Of a stretch of 64,000 bases of DNA, positions 24,183 through 39,391 are shown piece after piece (position 1 is the first letter of the stretch; the number at the start of each line of letters is the position of its first letter). This stretch comes from Fragum whitleyi (Eukaryota > Mollusca > Bivalvia > Cardiida > Cardiidae). The notes under the pieces are model-generated. The model made no database searches. It was not told the origin of the DNA and saw only the letters and a list, made by a program, of their open reading frames with translations. Where the stretch lies: NCBI GenBank assembly GCA_948146395.1, contig OX411556.1, forward strand, positions 4,005,083 to 4,069,082, read 5' to 3'. Position numbers and translations under genes: made by a program.

Positions 24183-24455
24183 TGTTTGTTTGAATGGTTT
24201 TCTAATGCAGTTTTAACATTATTTCAGTCATAAAGCCGTGGCTGGAGCACCTAACAATGGATTCCTGGTATTTCTCACACCAGTACAACCATCACTTAAT
24301 TTTCTAGCCTCCAGCTGCTTTTCCTCATAGGTCTACGCTTATCAACCAATTGATGGTAGACAAATAGCTGGAAAAAATGAGTGCCGCAATTGGGAATTGA
24401 ACCCCGGACCTCTAGATTGACTGTCCGACATGCTACCAACTGCCCTTTGACGGCG
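24183..24455 (-). mobile_element. SINE-A, near full length
   Basis: 'tgaatggttttctaatgcag', 'gcacctaacaatggattcctgg', 'gtctacgcttatcaaccaat', then on the minus strand the head with a B-box-like ggttcaattccc (from 'gggaattgaacccc'). Confidence 0.7.
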
Positions 24456-24718
24456 GCTAAAAAGAAAGGTACACTGTTAATTCTAGATTCAGAAAATCAG
24501 AAATGTATGAAAGACTCCCCCCATTCAGTGCAGACTGACTAATGCAGGGATCATTTTTGGTTGAGATATCAAGAGATTCTCTCGATTTTCTGTCAGAAAT
24601 CTCATTGAAACTGGCCTAATGAGAGAAAAATCTCAAAGCAAAACTTTATTCAGTGAAGAATTATGATGGCCAAAATTAAATTTAGACAAAAAATTCTTTG
24701 GCTAAGTTCAAAACAGTT

Positions 24719-25023
24719 GTGTGTTTATATATTTCTGTTTATTTATTGTCGCTACCATAGCATATGTCCATATGAGTGACGCCCCCAGAAGACAGTTAGT
24801 TGTTACGGGGGATAGTGCAAGGATAAATGACGAAACTACTGCTGAGATCCTCCAGGGTTCTGTAACATGCGCAGTGTAAAGCAGTGTCTCACGGGGCCTC
24901 GGTTTAACTTCTCATCCGAAAGACAATTAGTTTGTTAGTGTGCCAGCCAGAGTTTGAACCTTGGACGTTGAACTTCAATGGTCTTGAAGTCCGGTGCTCT
25001 ACCAAATGAGCTAATTGACTGAC
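24719..25023 (-). mobile_element. tRNA-derived SINE with a Deu-like central domain, copy 1
   Basis: Minus strand: tRNA-like head 'caattagctcatttggtaga' (A box) and 'aaggttcaaactctgg' (B box). The conserved block 'ctttcggatgagaagtt' and 'accgaggccccgtgagacac' follows, ending in 'caataaataaacag'. The block resembles the Deu domain shared by SINEs across animals. The same family, opposite orientation, is at 32133-32432. Confidence 0.7.
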
Positions 25024-25932
25024 AACAAAACAGTTGTAACTGCCTGTAATTATATACAACTATTTTCCCTGAGCCAATGATTTGTTTGAACTTCTCACCA
25101 AAAATTCTTGAATTTCTCATTGGATTCAGCTAAATGAGATATTTTTGCACCTGCTATACTGAGCCAGAATTATCCCCGCTAATGTCTAAACCTTTTTGCA
25201 CTTCCCAGATTGTCCCCTTACTGATCAAGAAGTATGTGTTTACTCCATTCCTTCAGAACATAATATTCAGCCTAACCTATTATGGGAGAATATTACAGCA
25301 GAGGTGTGGAATTCCTATGCCAGACTTGTGCGACATGGGCTATTCTACCTGTGGGCAGGTACATTTTTCAAGCAACTTGTCCGATGACAAGTAATTACCA
25401 GGGCAAATCTTGGAATGGCACTAGATAGATCTATGAGATTAATAAGCCCAATAATTGAAGCAAACAGTTTTTAATGAAGAAAATGATGGGTTTTAGCATT
25501 TTCTGCTTCAAAAACAATGTTTCTCAAATTTTATCTATTTTCTTCTTTTGCAGACAAGTTCATTTTGATCATGGACAAGTAGAAAATCATCTTTTACTTA
25601 TCCAGGGGCAAGTAGAGAAAATGGGTATTTCCACACCCCTGGACAGGTGGTGAAGATCCGCAATATGACCTTGAATTTGATAACTGGGAAAACATATTGG
25701 GAGATTTCATGATATCACATAATGAGCAAAGCATTTCCAATGTTAATGTTATCTAACCCTAGCCCAAATGAATCGAATTGAGATGTGCTCCATACGTAAA
25801 TATTTGAGCCCATGCATGACAATGACTTCACTGTGTGATCTTGATGGGCAAACATTAGTTGCCTGGTTCACAACATGATGCGCTTAAATGTTCTACAAAT
25901 TCATAAACAGAGACCCTAGGTGCTATTAAGCA
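25024..25932. other. intergenic; hairpin-repeat copy, otherwise nothing
   Basis: An imperfect copy of the 1881-1948 hairpin repeat is at about 25024-25075. Two overlapping open frames at 25134-25394 have no exon signals or recognisable composition. Confidence 0.4.
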
Positions 25933-26113
25933 AGAGCTATAGACAGAGGGGGTATTTTGGATTTTAGATCAATAGTTATATCACAAACCCAATGTTACTA
26001 GTACTCATTTGCATTGTCTTGTTGAGACGATTTAAATGAGTATCCACATAATAGGGTTTCATTGAAAAATACAGATTTTAGACTGGCTTTACCCCTTCTT
26101 ATCTGTACCTCTG
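25933..26113. mobile_element. MITE family C, copy 2, with target duplication
   Basis: Ends 'agagctatagacagaggggg' and 'ccccttcttatctgtacctctg'. The 7-base sequence TTAAGCA stands directly on both sides (25926-25932 and 26114-26120). There is a central palindrome around 'gtcttgttgagacgat'. Confidence 0.7.
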
Positions 26114-26120
26114 TTAAGCA

Positions 26121-28130
26121 CAGAGTCAAGACTCTGATAAGACTGTGAGGATGCACATGTTGATCTGATTCTCAAAGTTGTGTACCAGTAGAATTGTTGG
26201 ACTTGTCAAGCATAGGCTCAGTTATCCTTTGTTGTTCTTACATGAATAAGATTGGCTTTCCAGCACAAGTGTTTGACCTGTCACACAAAAAGATACCATT
26301 TGGGGACTCATTAAATAGATATTTGTGAAAGGGACTGGATCCAGTACAGGTCAACCAGGTGGATTTCGAAAATAATTACATAGAATGGTAGAATCATTCT
26401 AGTTTTGGGAAAATTTGTTATTGTTTTGACCATGGTCAGTCTGTGCAGTTTGCGCATTCTGACAAGGGCTGACACTTTATGCACACCTTTTAAAAGTCAC
26501 TTCATAGATGGTGCCTTTTTCAATAACTGGCCAAATGATTATATCCTACCTTTCCAACAACTTTTGAGTACTCTCTGCAGGATCAACTGTTATTGCCTCA
26601 GCCATTTCCACCTACATAAATACAAATTTTATTTACAGTCTGTATCTTTACAACACATAGTATTTACAATGTATTGCTATTTAACGATAATGAGACAGTA
26701 ACACAATCTTGAGTCAGAAGGGCTTGTGTTTGACCCTTAAACCAGGATTTTGACCCCTAAATATCTGAATATATCTTATTTTGACCCCTAGAAACTTCTT
26801 CCAAGAGGGTCATTGTTGACCCCCATGTGAGAAAATGTCTAAGGTCAAAACTTTTTAAATGCCTCCTAATACCTTGTTTGTCTGATTAGGCTTTTCTTTT
26901 TAGCCCACAAGTTAAGTTTTCCTTAGAACCAATTAATGCAATACTGTCCTCAGACAATTAATCTGTATAAAACTTTTTTGGAGTCATCCAAGGCAGTACT
27001 TTTCTGCTATCTCTCAGGAGCAGCATTCATGCCTCATTTCCAAATGAAAAAGGCAAGGGACACAGAAACAGTTGCCAGTACCTTAAATACTGGGAAGGAT
27101 CTAGTTAAAGCAAAGCAATGGCCCTTCTATATCTATCAACCATTCAAGTTCACATAGTTCACATAGTTGGTAGAGGCCTATTGCACTAGGTGCATAAGCT
27201 AATCTTAGCTTCTTTTGGCCCTTTTTGTTTGTTTTCCCTCGTTGTATGTTTCCACTTCCGGAATTCTTCTTTTGTAATTCGCGTTCTTTAAACACTTATT
27301 TTCATAATGGGTATTTTAGTGACTTATAACACATGATGTTAGTCATATTACATTGAAAAGGCTTTCTTATTAATCAAAAAAAAAATTAATAACCAATATA
27401 AACAATTAAAAAATTAAAAAATCAGCTATTTACACTGACATTATGCAATTGAAAAAAAGTTTTACACCTTTACTTTTCTAGATTACAAGTATTCTAATTA
27501 ATCAAAATATGATTAATGAATTATGGTTTATGAAATTTGTGTCTTTACAGACTTACAACCTAGAACTCTTTCTGAACTAGTTTTTTAAAACTATTTACAT
27601 GTTCGACACTAATCTGTTGTTCTGATTAAGATTAAGAACCAATAAGTTTTTGATGATTCTGGTAGAGGGTGACCCAAGGAAAATTCTTGTAAATTTGGTT
27701 GATGTGAAGTTTTTTTTTTCAACACACACAAAAAAAGACACTTCACTGAAAATGGAACTGATGACTATAGCCTGCTGCCTTTGGAGCTTAAAATATTAAA
27801 CAAATGGTCAACACCGAAAAGAAAACTGTCCACTTATAGAATAAAACTTTAGAAATCAATCTTACTACTTTCATTGGCAGACTCAAAACCTGCCTAATTC
27901 ATGACCTCTTATGTCTAATCAACGTCCTGGGAGATTTATGTAGGTCTGCTGTCTGATTGAATTAAATACGATTTACATAGGGTACGAGTTGATTTTGGTA
28001 TGATTTTATTAGTCTATCCGGGTTGTCACTATTTATACACAACAAATTTACTTCGACTATCCCCTATTAAATGTGTTTATGTGAAAATTTGAGAGCATTT
28101 TTTAGCAAAATAGAGGAAATTGATACTTAC
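26121..28130. other. gene-free stretch
   Basis: AT-rich, no exon-like frame with splice signals. 'gaccatggtcagtctgtgcag' near 26430 resembles the inside of MITE family F. A region of A-runs and AATTAA repeats lies at 27378-27430. Confidence 0.4.
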
Positions 28131-28185
28131 TTGCACAACCTTTTTTTTCCTCTTCTGTGTTATTGAAAAGCTTGTTGTTTAGCAT
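28131..28185 (-). CDS. possible first coding exon of an unidentified gene
   Basis: Minus strand: an ATG (28185) opens 18 codons starting MLNNKLFNNTEEEKKGCA and ends at a strong donor, A|gtaagt. It is 4.6 kb upstream of the 23.4-kb exon on the same strand. The phases do not allow direct joining in this frame (a stop follows), so either an exon lies between or this is chance. Weak evidence. Confidence 0.2.
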
Positions 28186-28776
28186 AAAATCGCCCCAGTG
28201 ACTTAGATCTTTTCAAGGAAGGAAAGGGATTAAAGTGAACGAAAGGAAAATTACAGGATACACTGAGATACAATATTGCATTCAGAAAAATCACATACAT
28301 GTATAACATAGTGAGTTCCCTCTAATGAAAGATCATAACATAGTGAAATAACAATACAATGAGGAAAATCGAAATGAGATAAAGTCGCGGTATTCAATTC
28401 TCGTTTTATTGAGTAATATATTTTTACATTCAACGTCATATTTTGAGCAATGAAGCATAAAATGTTATCCTTCTTCTAGTTTATAGTTAACCGAATCCTT
28501 TGATCGCGGGGGATCTTGGATCTAAAATAACGACCATGTTCAATAAGCAAATTATGTGCGCATATTCTGAGCTTGGAGCGTTCTTTAGTTTTTTTTTTTT
28601 TTTCCGGCTTTTGAAAGCCCAAATCGGGCAGATAATTTTCACGGTAATGAAAAAATGATCAAAATAGATATTCGAAAAAATGTGTAATTTATTTGAATCA
28701 GCTCAGTAGCTTCTCACAGGCGAGATTTTTTAAGTCAATTGCCGGAATACTGCAGGATATGATATTTGAAATATCA

Positions 28777-29172
28777 CTAGTGTTACGTATGAACTGTCGT
28801 CAACCGATGCGGCATAGCTAGAATTATCCGACGTGTGCCGATGACGAACCCACGCGGACAACAATATTCAAATGATTGCCGGGTATCCAAGTCCAATGCG
28901 CTAACCGTGTCACTGAGCCATACGGTAGATCTCCGCTTGACGCAGGTGTCAAACATTGTATTTAAACCAACGAAGCTATGCAGGACAGTGGTAAGAGTGG
29001 GCCCACTGATAAGCCATCTGCGTCAGGGAAGATCTCCTTTGGCTCAGTGGTTAGCGCATTGGACTGTTGAACCCGCTTATTTGAATATTGTTGTCCGCGT
29101 GGGTTCGACACCGGCTCACGTCCGATATTTTCCAGCTATGCTTTAGTTGAGGTAGTTCGTGCGTAACACTAG
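28777..29172. repeat. head-to-head tRNA-like palindrome
   Basis: Two inverted arms of about 150 bp start 'ctagtgttacgtatgaactg' and end 'gttcgtgcgtaacactag'. Each arm contains a tRNA-like promoter. The right arm has A box tggctcagtgg (29039) and B box gggttcgacacc (29101). The left arm has the same boxes inverted and more degraded. Both share 'atttgaatattgttgtccgcgtgggttcg'. It is probably two copies of one SINE facing each other, or a SINE-derived MITE. Confidence 0.6.
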
Positions 29173-30074
29173 ATTGTACTTCTGATTCTGTAAGTGAATA
29201 TTTTTGTTTATAGTTATGTATGCATGAATACCGCGATTTGAAACCCTCTTTAGGTAAAGATATATCTAGTTCAAATGTCTCCCTGACCAGGAAAAATCGT
29301 CTGGAAACTGAGATAAACGAGAATAATACTTAAATGCATGAAAATAACTCTTACGTTGAAAATTTGCTTTTGAAAAATCGACACCGGTTTAAGGTACAAA
29401 ATTTATGCCAGGGACGAAAACGGTTTACTCATGAATTTAGATATGGATCTGTGAATAATTTCGGTAAGTGAAATAACACCACCAACTTTGAAAATTGTAT
29501 GTCTAAAGGTTTTGAACGAGAGCTCTTTCAAATGCATTCTTTTATCACCTTTATGATAAATGTGGCCCTACTACATGAGGCTTATTTCGAATTTCAAAGT
29601 TATAATTACAACCATTTTGGGAGAATACATAAACCATAAAGCAGAAATGAATGTAACAGGCCTATCAGTTTGAAAGCCGGTTATGTTTTTTTTTGTTTAT
29701 TATTATTATTATTATTATTTTTATTATTTGTATTATTATTATTATTATTTGTATTATTATTATTATTATATTATTTATACATTAGAAGAATCCCAACAAC
29801 ACAGGCTGAAATCAATATACAGTATTTGGATGGGTGCCATGCGGTCAATCTCATTGGCAAAATTTGAGAGATATATGTTTTGCTGTTTAGAAACAAAAGA
29901 TTGTGGGTTCTTCCATCTTTATTCTGTTGTAACATCAAGGTCCTCATAACACGGGGCTACTTATTCTAAATTTTCTTAGGTTTATTTTACAGATGTTATG
30001 CTTTATTTCTATAGATGTAAAATCCAGGACACCACAGAATAGTGCTAATTTTCAGAATCCAGAATATATTGCCC
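29173..30074. other. intergenic with a (TTA)n microsatellite
   Basis: (TTA/TTG)n runs from 29697 to about 29772; the Leu- and Tyr-rich frames over it are artefacts. The rest shows nothing. Confidence 0.6.
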
Positions 30075-31058
30075 TAAACCGCTCACCTGAATTAATTTTA
30101 TTGGTCAACTGGAACTCATCCAAGTAATTCTTTTGGCAAAGTTCCATTCGCATTTGCTTTATTGTTGAAGAGGAGGTGTTATTCCAAGAATTTAAAGTGA
30201 CAATAGACCCTGCCCGCCCATTCATTACTGAGGAGACTCAAAATAATCCCTGCCCTGCTTCGACATAATTTATGGACCAATCAAAATTTTGCGAACAATT
30301 TTTCAAGAGGGTTATCAAAGGAACATTCTGGTGAAGTTTTGTGCAATTGGCCAAGTGGTTCAGAATGAGATGTCGTTTAAAGATTTCGGACTCATAATAA
30401 GCCCTGCCCTACCATTTATGGACCAATCAAAATTTCGCGAGCAATTTTTGAAAAGATTTCTGGTAAAGTTTCATAAAAATCGGCCCAGTGGTTGAGGAAG
30501 AGATGTTGTTAAAAATTCCAAAGTGAACATATGCCCCGCCCTGTAACGCCCATATTTATTGGCCATCAGAATTTTGCGAACAATTTTTGAAGAGGGTCAC
30601 CCAAGGAACATTCTAGTAAAGTTTCATTGAATCAGACCAGTGGTTCAATAGGAGAAGAAAATCAAAGATTTCGGGCTTAAAATAAGCTCCGCCCTGGCAT
30701 GCCCATGTTTATGGGCCAATCAAAATTTTGCAGACAATTTTGAAGAGGTTCACCCAAGTAACATTCTGGTAAAGTTTCATTGAAATCGGCCAAGTGGTTC
30801 AGGAGATGTCGTTCAAATATTTCGAGTTCAAAATAAGCCCTGCCCTGCATCGCCCATATCTATAGGCACATCAGATTTTTGCGAACAATTTTCAAAGAGG
30901 GTCACTAAGGGAACATTTTTGCAAAGTTTCATTGGGAAAGTTTCATTGAAATTGGTCCAGTTATTCAGGAGAAGAAAACGTGTTTTAAGATTGTTGACGA
31001 CGGACTCAGGTGATCCTAAGAGCTCCCCTCGAGCATAGTGTGCTCAGGTGAGCTAAAA
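30075..31058 (+). mobile_element. pearl-like element with about six core repeats
   Basis: Repeats of roughly 150 bp carry 'aataagccctgccctg', 'tatgggccaatcaaaatttt', 'gcgaacaatttttgaagagg' and 'aaagtttcattgaaatcgg'. It ends 'ctcctcgagcatagtgtgctcaggtgagctaaaa'-like, after a short gacgacgga tract. 'gctcacctgaat' at about 30080 may be the 5' complement of the final caggtgagc; the true start is unclear. Confidence 0.65.
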
Positions 31059-31505
31059 CACACACAAATTTTCTAGAGTACACTCTCTGACAAGGGCATT
31101 TTTCAATATCAGTATGAGTTTTTGAAGGAAAATATAAAAATCTAAGTTAAAAGCGGCATAAAAATGCTTCAATGATAGCTCTTGTGTTGGTAAACACACA
31201 TTCGAAGTTTCTTAAGATTAAAGTTTGTCACGCCAAGGTGATGACAATACCTCGGGTTTATCGAGCATAAAAAGATTATGGATTTGAATAGTTATTCATG
31301 AGACCCATTATTAGTTTGACCAATTGGGAATTCAGTAAAAGCTTTTTTTAAATCTGGTTGCACTAAGCAGAGGTCAATCAGATGTTACCATTCTAGATTC
31401 AGAAAATGAACTATTTATGATAACTTCTGACTTTGATCAGACTGCACAGCACAATCCATAACTTACACACTTCCCAGACAGACTGATTTTACTTGATTAG
31501 TATTA

Positions 31506-31625
31506 GTTTGTTTGAATGGGGTTTTACCCCGCTTTCAACATTTTTTCAGTTACATCGCGGCGGCTGGAGCACCTTACAATGGATTCCTGGTATTTCTCAC
31601 ACCAGTACTACATGTACTTTGTAAA
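31506..31625 (-). mobile_element. SINE-A 3' fragment
   Basis: 'tttgtttgaatggggtttta', 'gctttcaacattttttcagtt', 'ggctggagcaccttacaatggattcctggtatttctcacaccagtac', then an abrupt change to unrelated sequence. Confidence 0.7.
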
Positions 31626-31849
31626 GCAAAGTATAGCTCTTCTAATCACGGCAAACGACCTCTTGTATCGCTTTCCCCTTGCTTGTATCTTTAAGTTTAA
31701 GTGGTCAGGTCGAAATGGCCGGAATTTGACCCGTGCTGGTCTCCCCTACTAGTCCGGGCTAGTGAAACGCCTCGCTTCGCGTTAGGCCTCGCCCACCTAG
31801 CCATTGGCTATGTCGAAATTCAAAAATTTGAGTCGACTCTATCTAGATG

Positions 31850-31995
31850 ACTGTCACGGGTGGTAAACGACGGAAAGTGCCACAAAAAAGAGTCTACGAT
31901 CAACTATCTCGGAAGAAGCCGTATTGCTCGCGGCAACCAGATATCGTTCACACTTTTGGGGCACATTCCCTCGTTTACCATCCGTGCCGGAAGCC
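31850..31995. repeat. inverted-repeat element (possible MITE)
   Basis: Left 'cacgggtggtaaacgacgg' and 'aagtgcc' face right 'ggggcacattccctcgtttaccatccgtg'. Arms of about 30 bp are separated by about 75 bp. Confidence 0.45.
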
Positions 31996-32029
31996 CCAAG
32001 CAAAAGGGAAATGGAGATATTTCGCAAAA

Positions 32030-32132
32030 TACGCAAATTGGTATAATCCATGATTACTGCCCTGGCAGGCGGAGCCTAAGTAACGAGTCGTTGCACTTTT
32101 ATGCGTGAATAGGCTTTTGTTTAAAATTACTA
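32030..32132. repeat. repeat half upstream of the Deu-like SINE
   Basis: 'ggtataatccatgattactgccctggcagg' and 'acgagtcgttgcac' match 'ggtatagtccatgattattgctctggcagg' and 'acggggcgttgcac' at 32518-32580. The SINE may have inserted into, or lies between, two copies of this repeat. Confidence 0.5.
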
Positions 32133-32432
32133 GTCAGCCCGATTAGCCCAGTCGGTAGAGCACCGAACTTCAAAACATTTGAAGTGCGACCACATGGGTT
32201 CGATTCCTGGGCTGGTATAATAACAAACTAATTGTCTTTCGGATGAGACGTTAAACCGAGATCCCGTAAGACGGCGCTTTACACTGAGCACGTTAAAGAA
32301 CCATGGCGGATCTTAGCAATAGTTTCGTCATGTATCCTTGCTCTATCTCCTGTAACAACTAACCGTCTTCTCGGGGCGTCACTCATATGGGCATATGCTG
32401 CAGTAGCGACAATAAATAAACGGAAACACACA
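32133..32432 (+). mobile_element. tRNA-derived SINE with a Deu-like central domain, copy 2
   Basis: The tRNA-like head has 'ttagcccagtcggtagagc' (A box) and 'gggttcgattcctggg' (B box). The Deu-like block 'cggatgagacgttaaaccga' and 'gatcccgtaagacggcgc', with 'gagcacgttaaagaacc', follows. A conserved 3' region 'gggcgtcactcatatgggc' leads into 'aataaataaacgg'. It is the better preserved copy of the family at 24719-25023. Confidence 0.75.
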
Positions 32433-34117
32433 CATTACAATTTTTTACTTCTATAGATAGTAGTGATAGTTAACTTGAGACCTTAAATCGTAGGTTGGTA
32501 ACCAAACCTTACCTAGGGGTATAGTCCATGATTATTGCTCTGGCAGGGCAGAGTCTAACGAACGGGGCGTTGCACATAGCGTAAAGGTGAACCAGGTTTC
32601 ATTTACAATATAACTTATATAGATTGTCGACATAAGTAACTTGAGACCATAAATCGTAGGTTGGAAACCAAACCCACGTAACTTCAACCTATCCAAACTG
32701 AAGTTACGAGGCTTTGGTGACCAAATGGTGGAATGTGTTCACTTTCTCTGAGCACGTTCACCCCCTTTGTTTTAGGATACAGTTTTAAAATACACGTGTT
32801 CACGATAAATGCAGACTAGCTTTAGAAAGAACCAAATATATTGAAAAATAAACTGATCAAATTACGTCACGGCGAAGCAAAACCCTGTCAAGTGAAATAT
32901 AACGCAGAATACGTTGTTGATAGATTGAATTCACAATAAAGATTCAATAAATAATTTTGAGTTTTCAAAACACCAAAACAATAGCTTATTCAAGCTGTAG
33001 TTTCCATGTTTTGGTCGCTCACTATTATGGTCAATATCTTAGTTTATTTTACTATGTCTTTGGAAAATCTTTAACCTCGTCGTGCTAGTCTTGGACTGTT
33101 CCTACCCTGAAGGAGGTTTAGACAAAAATTAGCCTGTACATGTGTGATGTCTGATCTAAGTCTGTCATTTAGTTTTATTTTTAAACCAGATCAGTATGAA
33201 AAATGCACAATAAAACTTGTATGAAGCGACCACTAACGGGACCACAAAAAGCGGTCGTTATAGAAAATTGTTGCTTAGTAGAACTCGAATACGGTATTGT
33301 GACTTGTGATTACAGTGTATTTCTATAAAATCGACAAGTCATAATAGCGTATTCTACTTATACACATTTGTTTAGAAATAAGAAAAAATCTCTTTTTTAT
33401 AATAGATTCATGTTATAGCTAAATTCTCAATAATCCAATGTTGTTCACACTCAATAGAATCGGTGAGTTTTAACAACATAAGGTTCATTTTCAATAATTT
33501 TGAGACAAACAATACCTACTTTTTTTAGATACTTCGATTTTAAAAAAGGGGGATTTTGATAACGGTTGCTTAAAAAATGGTCATTGAATAGATGTGGTCT
33601 CTTAAGCAAGATTAACTGTACTGTCAAAATAAAATAAATAGTCACTCTCAATCGGTGCATCTAGTGCTTTCAGCTCTATAATTTTGATGCAATGTCCTCC
33701 TAATTCACTCAGTATGGCAAGGTTTAATAACATTTGGGACTAAAAATCAATAAGCGATTAAAATATACAATACTATCTTTTTTAATTCATTTAAAATACA
33801 TCAACACGTTCAGCATGAAAATTTGGCAAAATATCATTTCTTAATAAATTACTATTTGTTAATCATCATAGCGTTTGAAAAAGGCTAGGTTGAGGCATCA
33901 TTACCAAGGATGTTATTTCGAATTCCCTTGAAATCTATTAAACCCTAAGCTGTGGATACTCTTAAGACTCGTTTTGACGAGTACACACAGTTTTTCGGTT
34001 TAAATTAGAAAAAATGATGATTTCGTTTGACACTAATTTATTACTGGAGCGATGGGTTTGGATGAAATTAAATAATACGTTACATTTTACATACACGGTG
34101 AATAATTTCAAACGCGT
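32433..34117. other. HSP70 3' flank: repeat remnants, no gene
   Basis: 32460-32690 contains two copies of 'taacttgagacc(t/a)taaatcgtaggttgg'. 33217-33620 is a possible old DNA transposon with loosely inverted ends ('cttgtatgaagcgaccac' against 'gtggtctcttaagcaag'). No exon-like frames were noticed. Confidence 0.4.
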
Positions 34118-34352
34118 ATGAGTCTACACGTGACATTTCCAACAATTTCAAATTTGCGCAAAGCAGGTCGGCCTGTGCATCTACCTAGTCTTACCAGAGT
34201 CTTCACTCATTATTTTTTGGATAAATAAGGTGTCAATGTAGCTGCAGATAATCAAGCAATATTTTTATTGCACAACGTAGCTCTTTGGGCTTGTAAATGT
34301 TTTCACCCCATTCACATGTCAAATTGTCGGAAATGTCACGCGCAGGCTCGAA
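34118..34352. mobile_element. MITE family D, copy 1, in the HSP70 3' region
   Basis: Inverted ends 'atgagtctacacgtgacatt' plus 'tccaacaattt' and 'aaattgtcggaaatgtcacg' plus 'cgcaggctcg'. Other copies: 48918-49188 and 60085-60300. It contains the nearest canonical poly(A) signal downstream of HSP70. Confidence 0.65.
34264..34269 (-). promoter_or_regulatory. candidate HSP70 polyadenylation signal AATAAA
   Basis: The minus strand reads aataaa about 260 bases after the HSP70 stop. I found no other canonical AATAAA between the stop and this site. It lies inside MITE family D copy 1. Confidence 0.45.
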
Positions 34353-34528
34353 TAAAAAAGAATATGGAAATTGAACACACTTGTCAATACTAAAGAAATA
34401 ATGTTCACAATGTTCGGTTAACTGTTTCTATTTAAAAGTCACAATTTAGGCTAGACATTTCCTACGAAATTTATAGTATCGGATTCAACACCTTTGTCCT
34501 TAGAAATTACTCAAAGAAATATCAATTT

Positions 34529-38809
<4,281 letters not shown>

Positions 38810-38929
38810 TTTGTCTAACGTTTCGTAGCCTCTATAGTTTGAAATATTTGTTGAATTAATTTCACTGCTTGATCGCAAGCTTTGTGTTTTATCGTTTGTT
38901 CTTCGTATTATTCTGACAAACCCGAGAAA

Positions 38930-38965
38930 CTGTCGTGAATTTAAATACAGATTGGGAATATTCTA
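38930..38965 (-). promoter_or_regulatory. HSP70 core promoter: heat-shock element and TATA-like box
   Basis: On the minus strand 'agaatattcc' (38955-38964) matches the nGAAnnTTCn heat-shock element, and 'tgtatttaaat' about 10 bases on is TATA-like. It lies some 120-155 bases before the ATG. Additional half-sites are less certain. Confidence 0.55.
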
Positions 38966-39010
38966 GTCTCAATTTTGAACGTTACATATTTCATTGTAAC
39001 GTCTCAATAC
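38966..39010. repeat. dispersed promoter-proximal repeat, HSP70 copy
   Basis: 'gtctcaattttgaacgttac' and 'atatttca' directly abut the HSP70 heat-shock element. The same sequence is found inverted at 58430-58460 and 58650-58690. The other half of that repeat ('cagtccaaaaatagcatcgc') stands beside a second heat-shock-element-like site at 48 kb. Confidence 0.6.
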
Positions 39011-39391
39011 GATTGCATCTTTTCCGTGAGAAAGTTAGGTACTCGGAGTAGCCTACCTGTTAACTGTGTATGTTCACAGAATATTTATAAATACGCGATC
39101 TTTATGTCCTCTATTATTAATTTATGTAAATATCAACTAGTTATCAACATTTTTCGAAGGAAATTTCCATTTGCGAGTGTAAAACTCGACATTAAATCCG
39201 ACGATTCTCCCCGACACAGCCATTTAAATCGTTATCTGGAAAAATGCGTGACCTCGTTGTTGTTGTATGCAATTAAGCAGTTGTTAGATGGTACGCGGTA
39301 TATATTTACTTCGAGTCAACGCTTAAACGGCGACAATCCTTCTTCGCAATATCCCTCATGTCTCCCTTTAATGTTTTTCACGAAAATTGTT

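Noticed and set aside
26405..26701. 98-residue frame with a signal-peptide-like start
   Set aside because: Its start lies in sequence like the MITE F interior, there is no downstream domain, and the first codon is not a convincing ATG.
29670..29949. Leu- and Tyr-rich membrane-like peptides
   Set aside because: Artefacts of the (TTA)n microsatellite.
32139..32215. Functional tRNA gene
   Set aside because: A and B boxes are present, but the anticodon arm is irregular and a SINE body follows directly. The same holds for 24940-25023, 29036-29110, 42510-42612 and 54203-54275.
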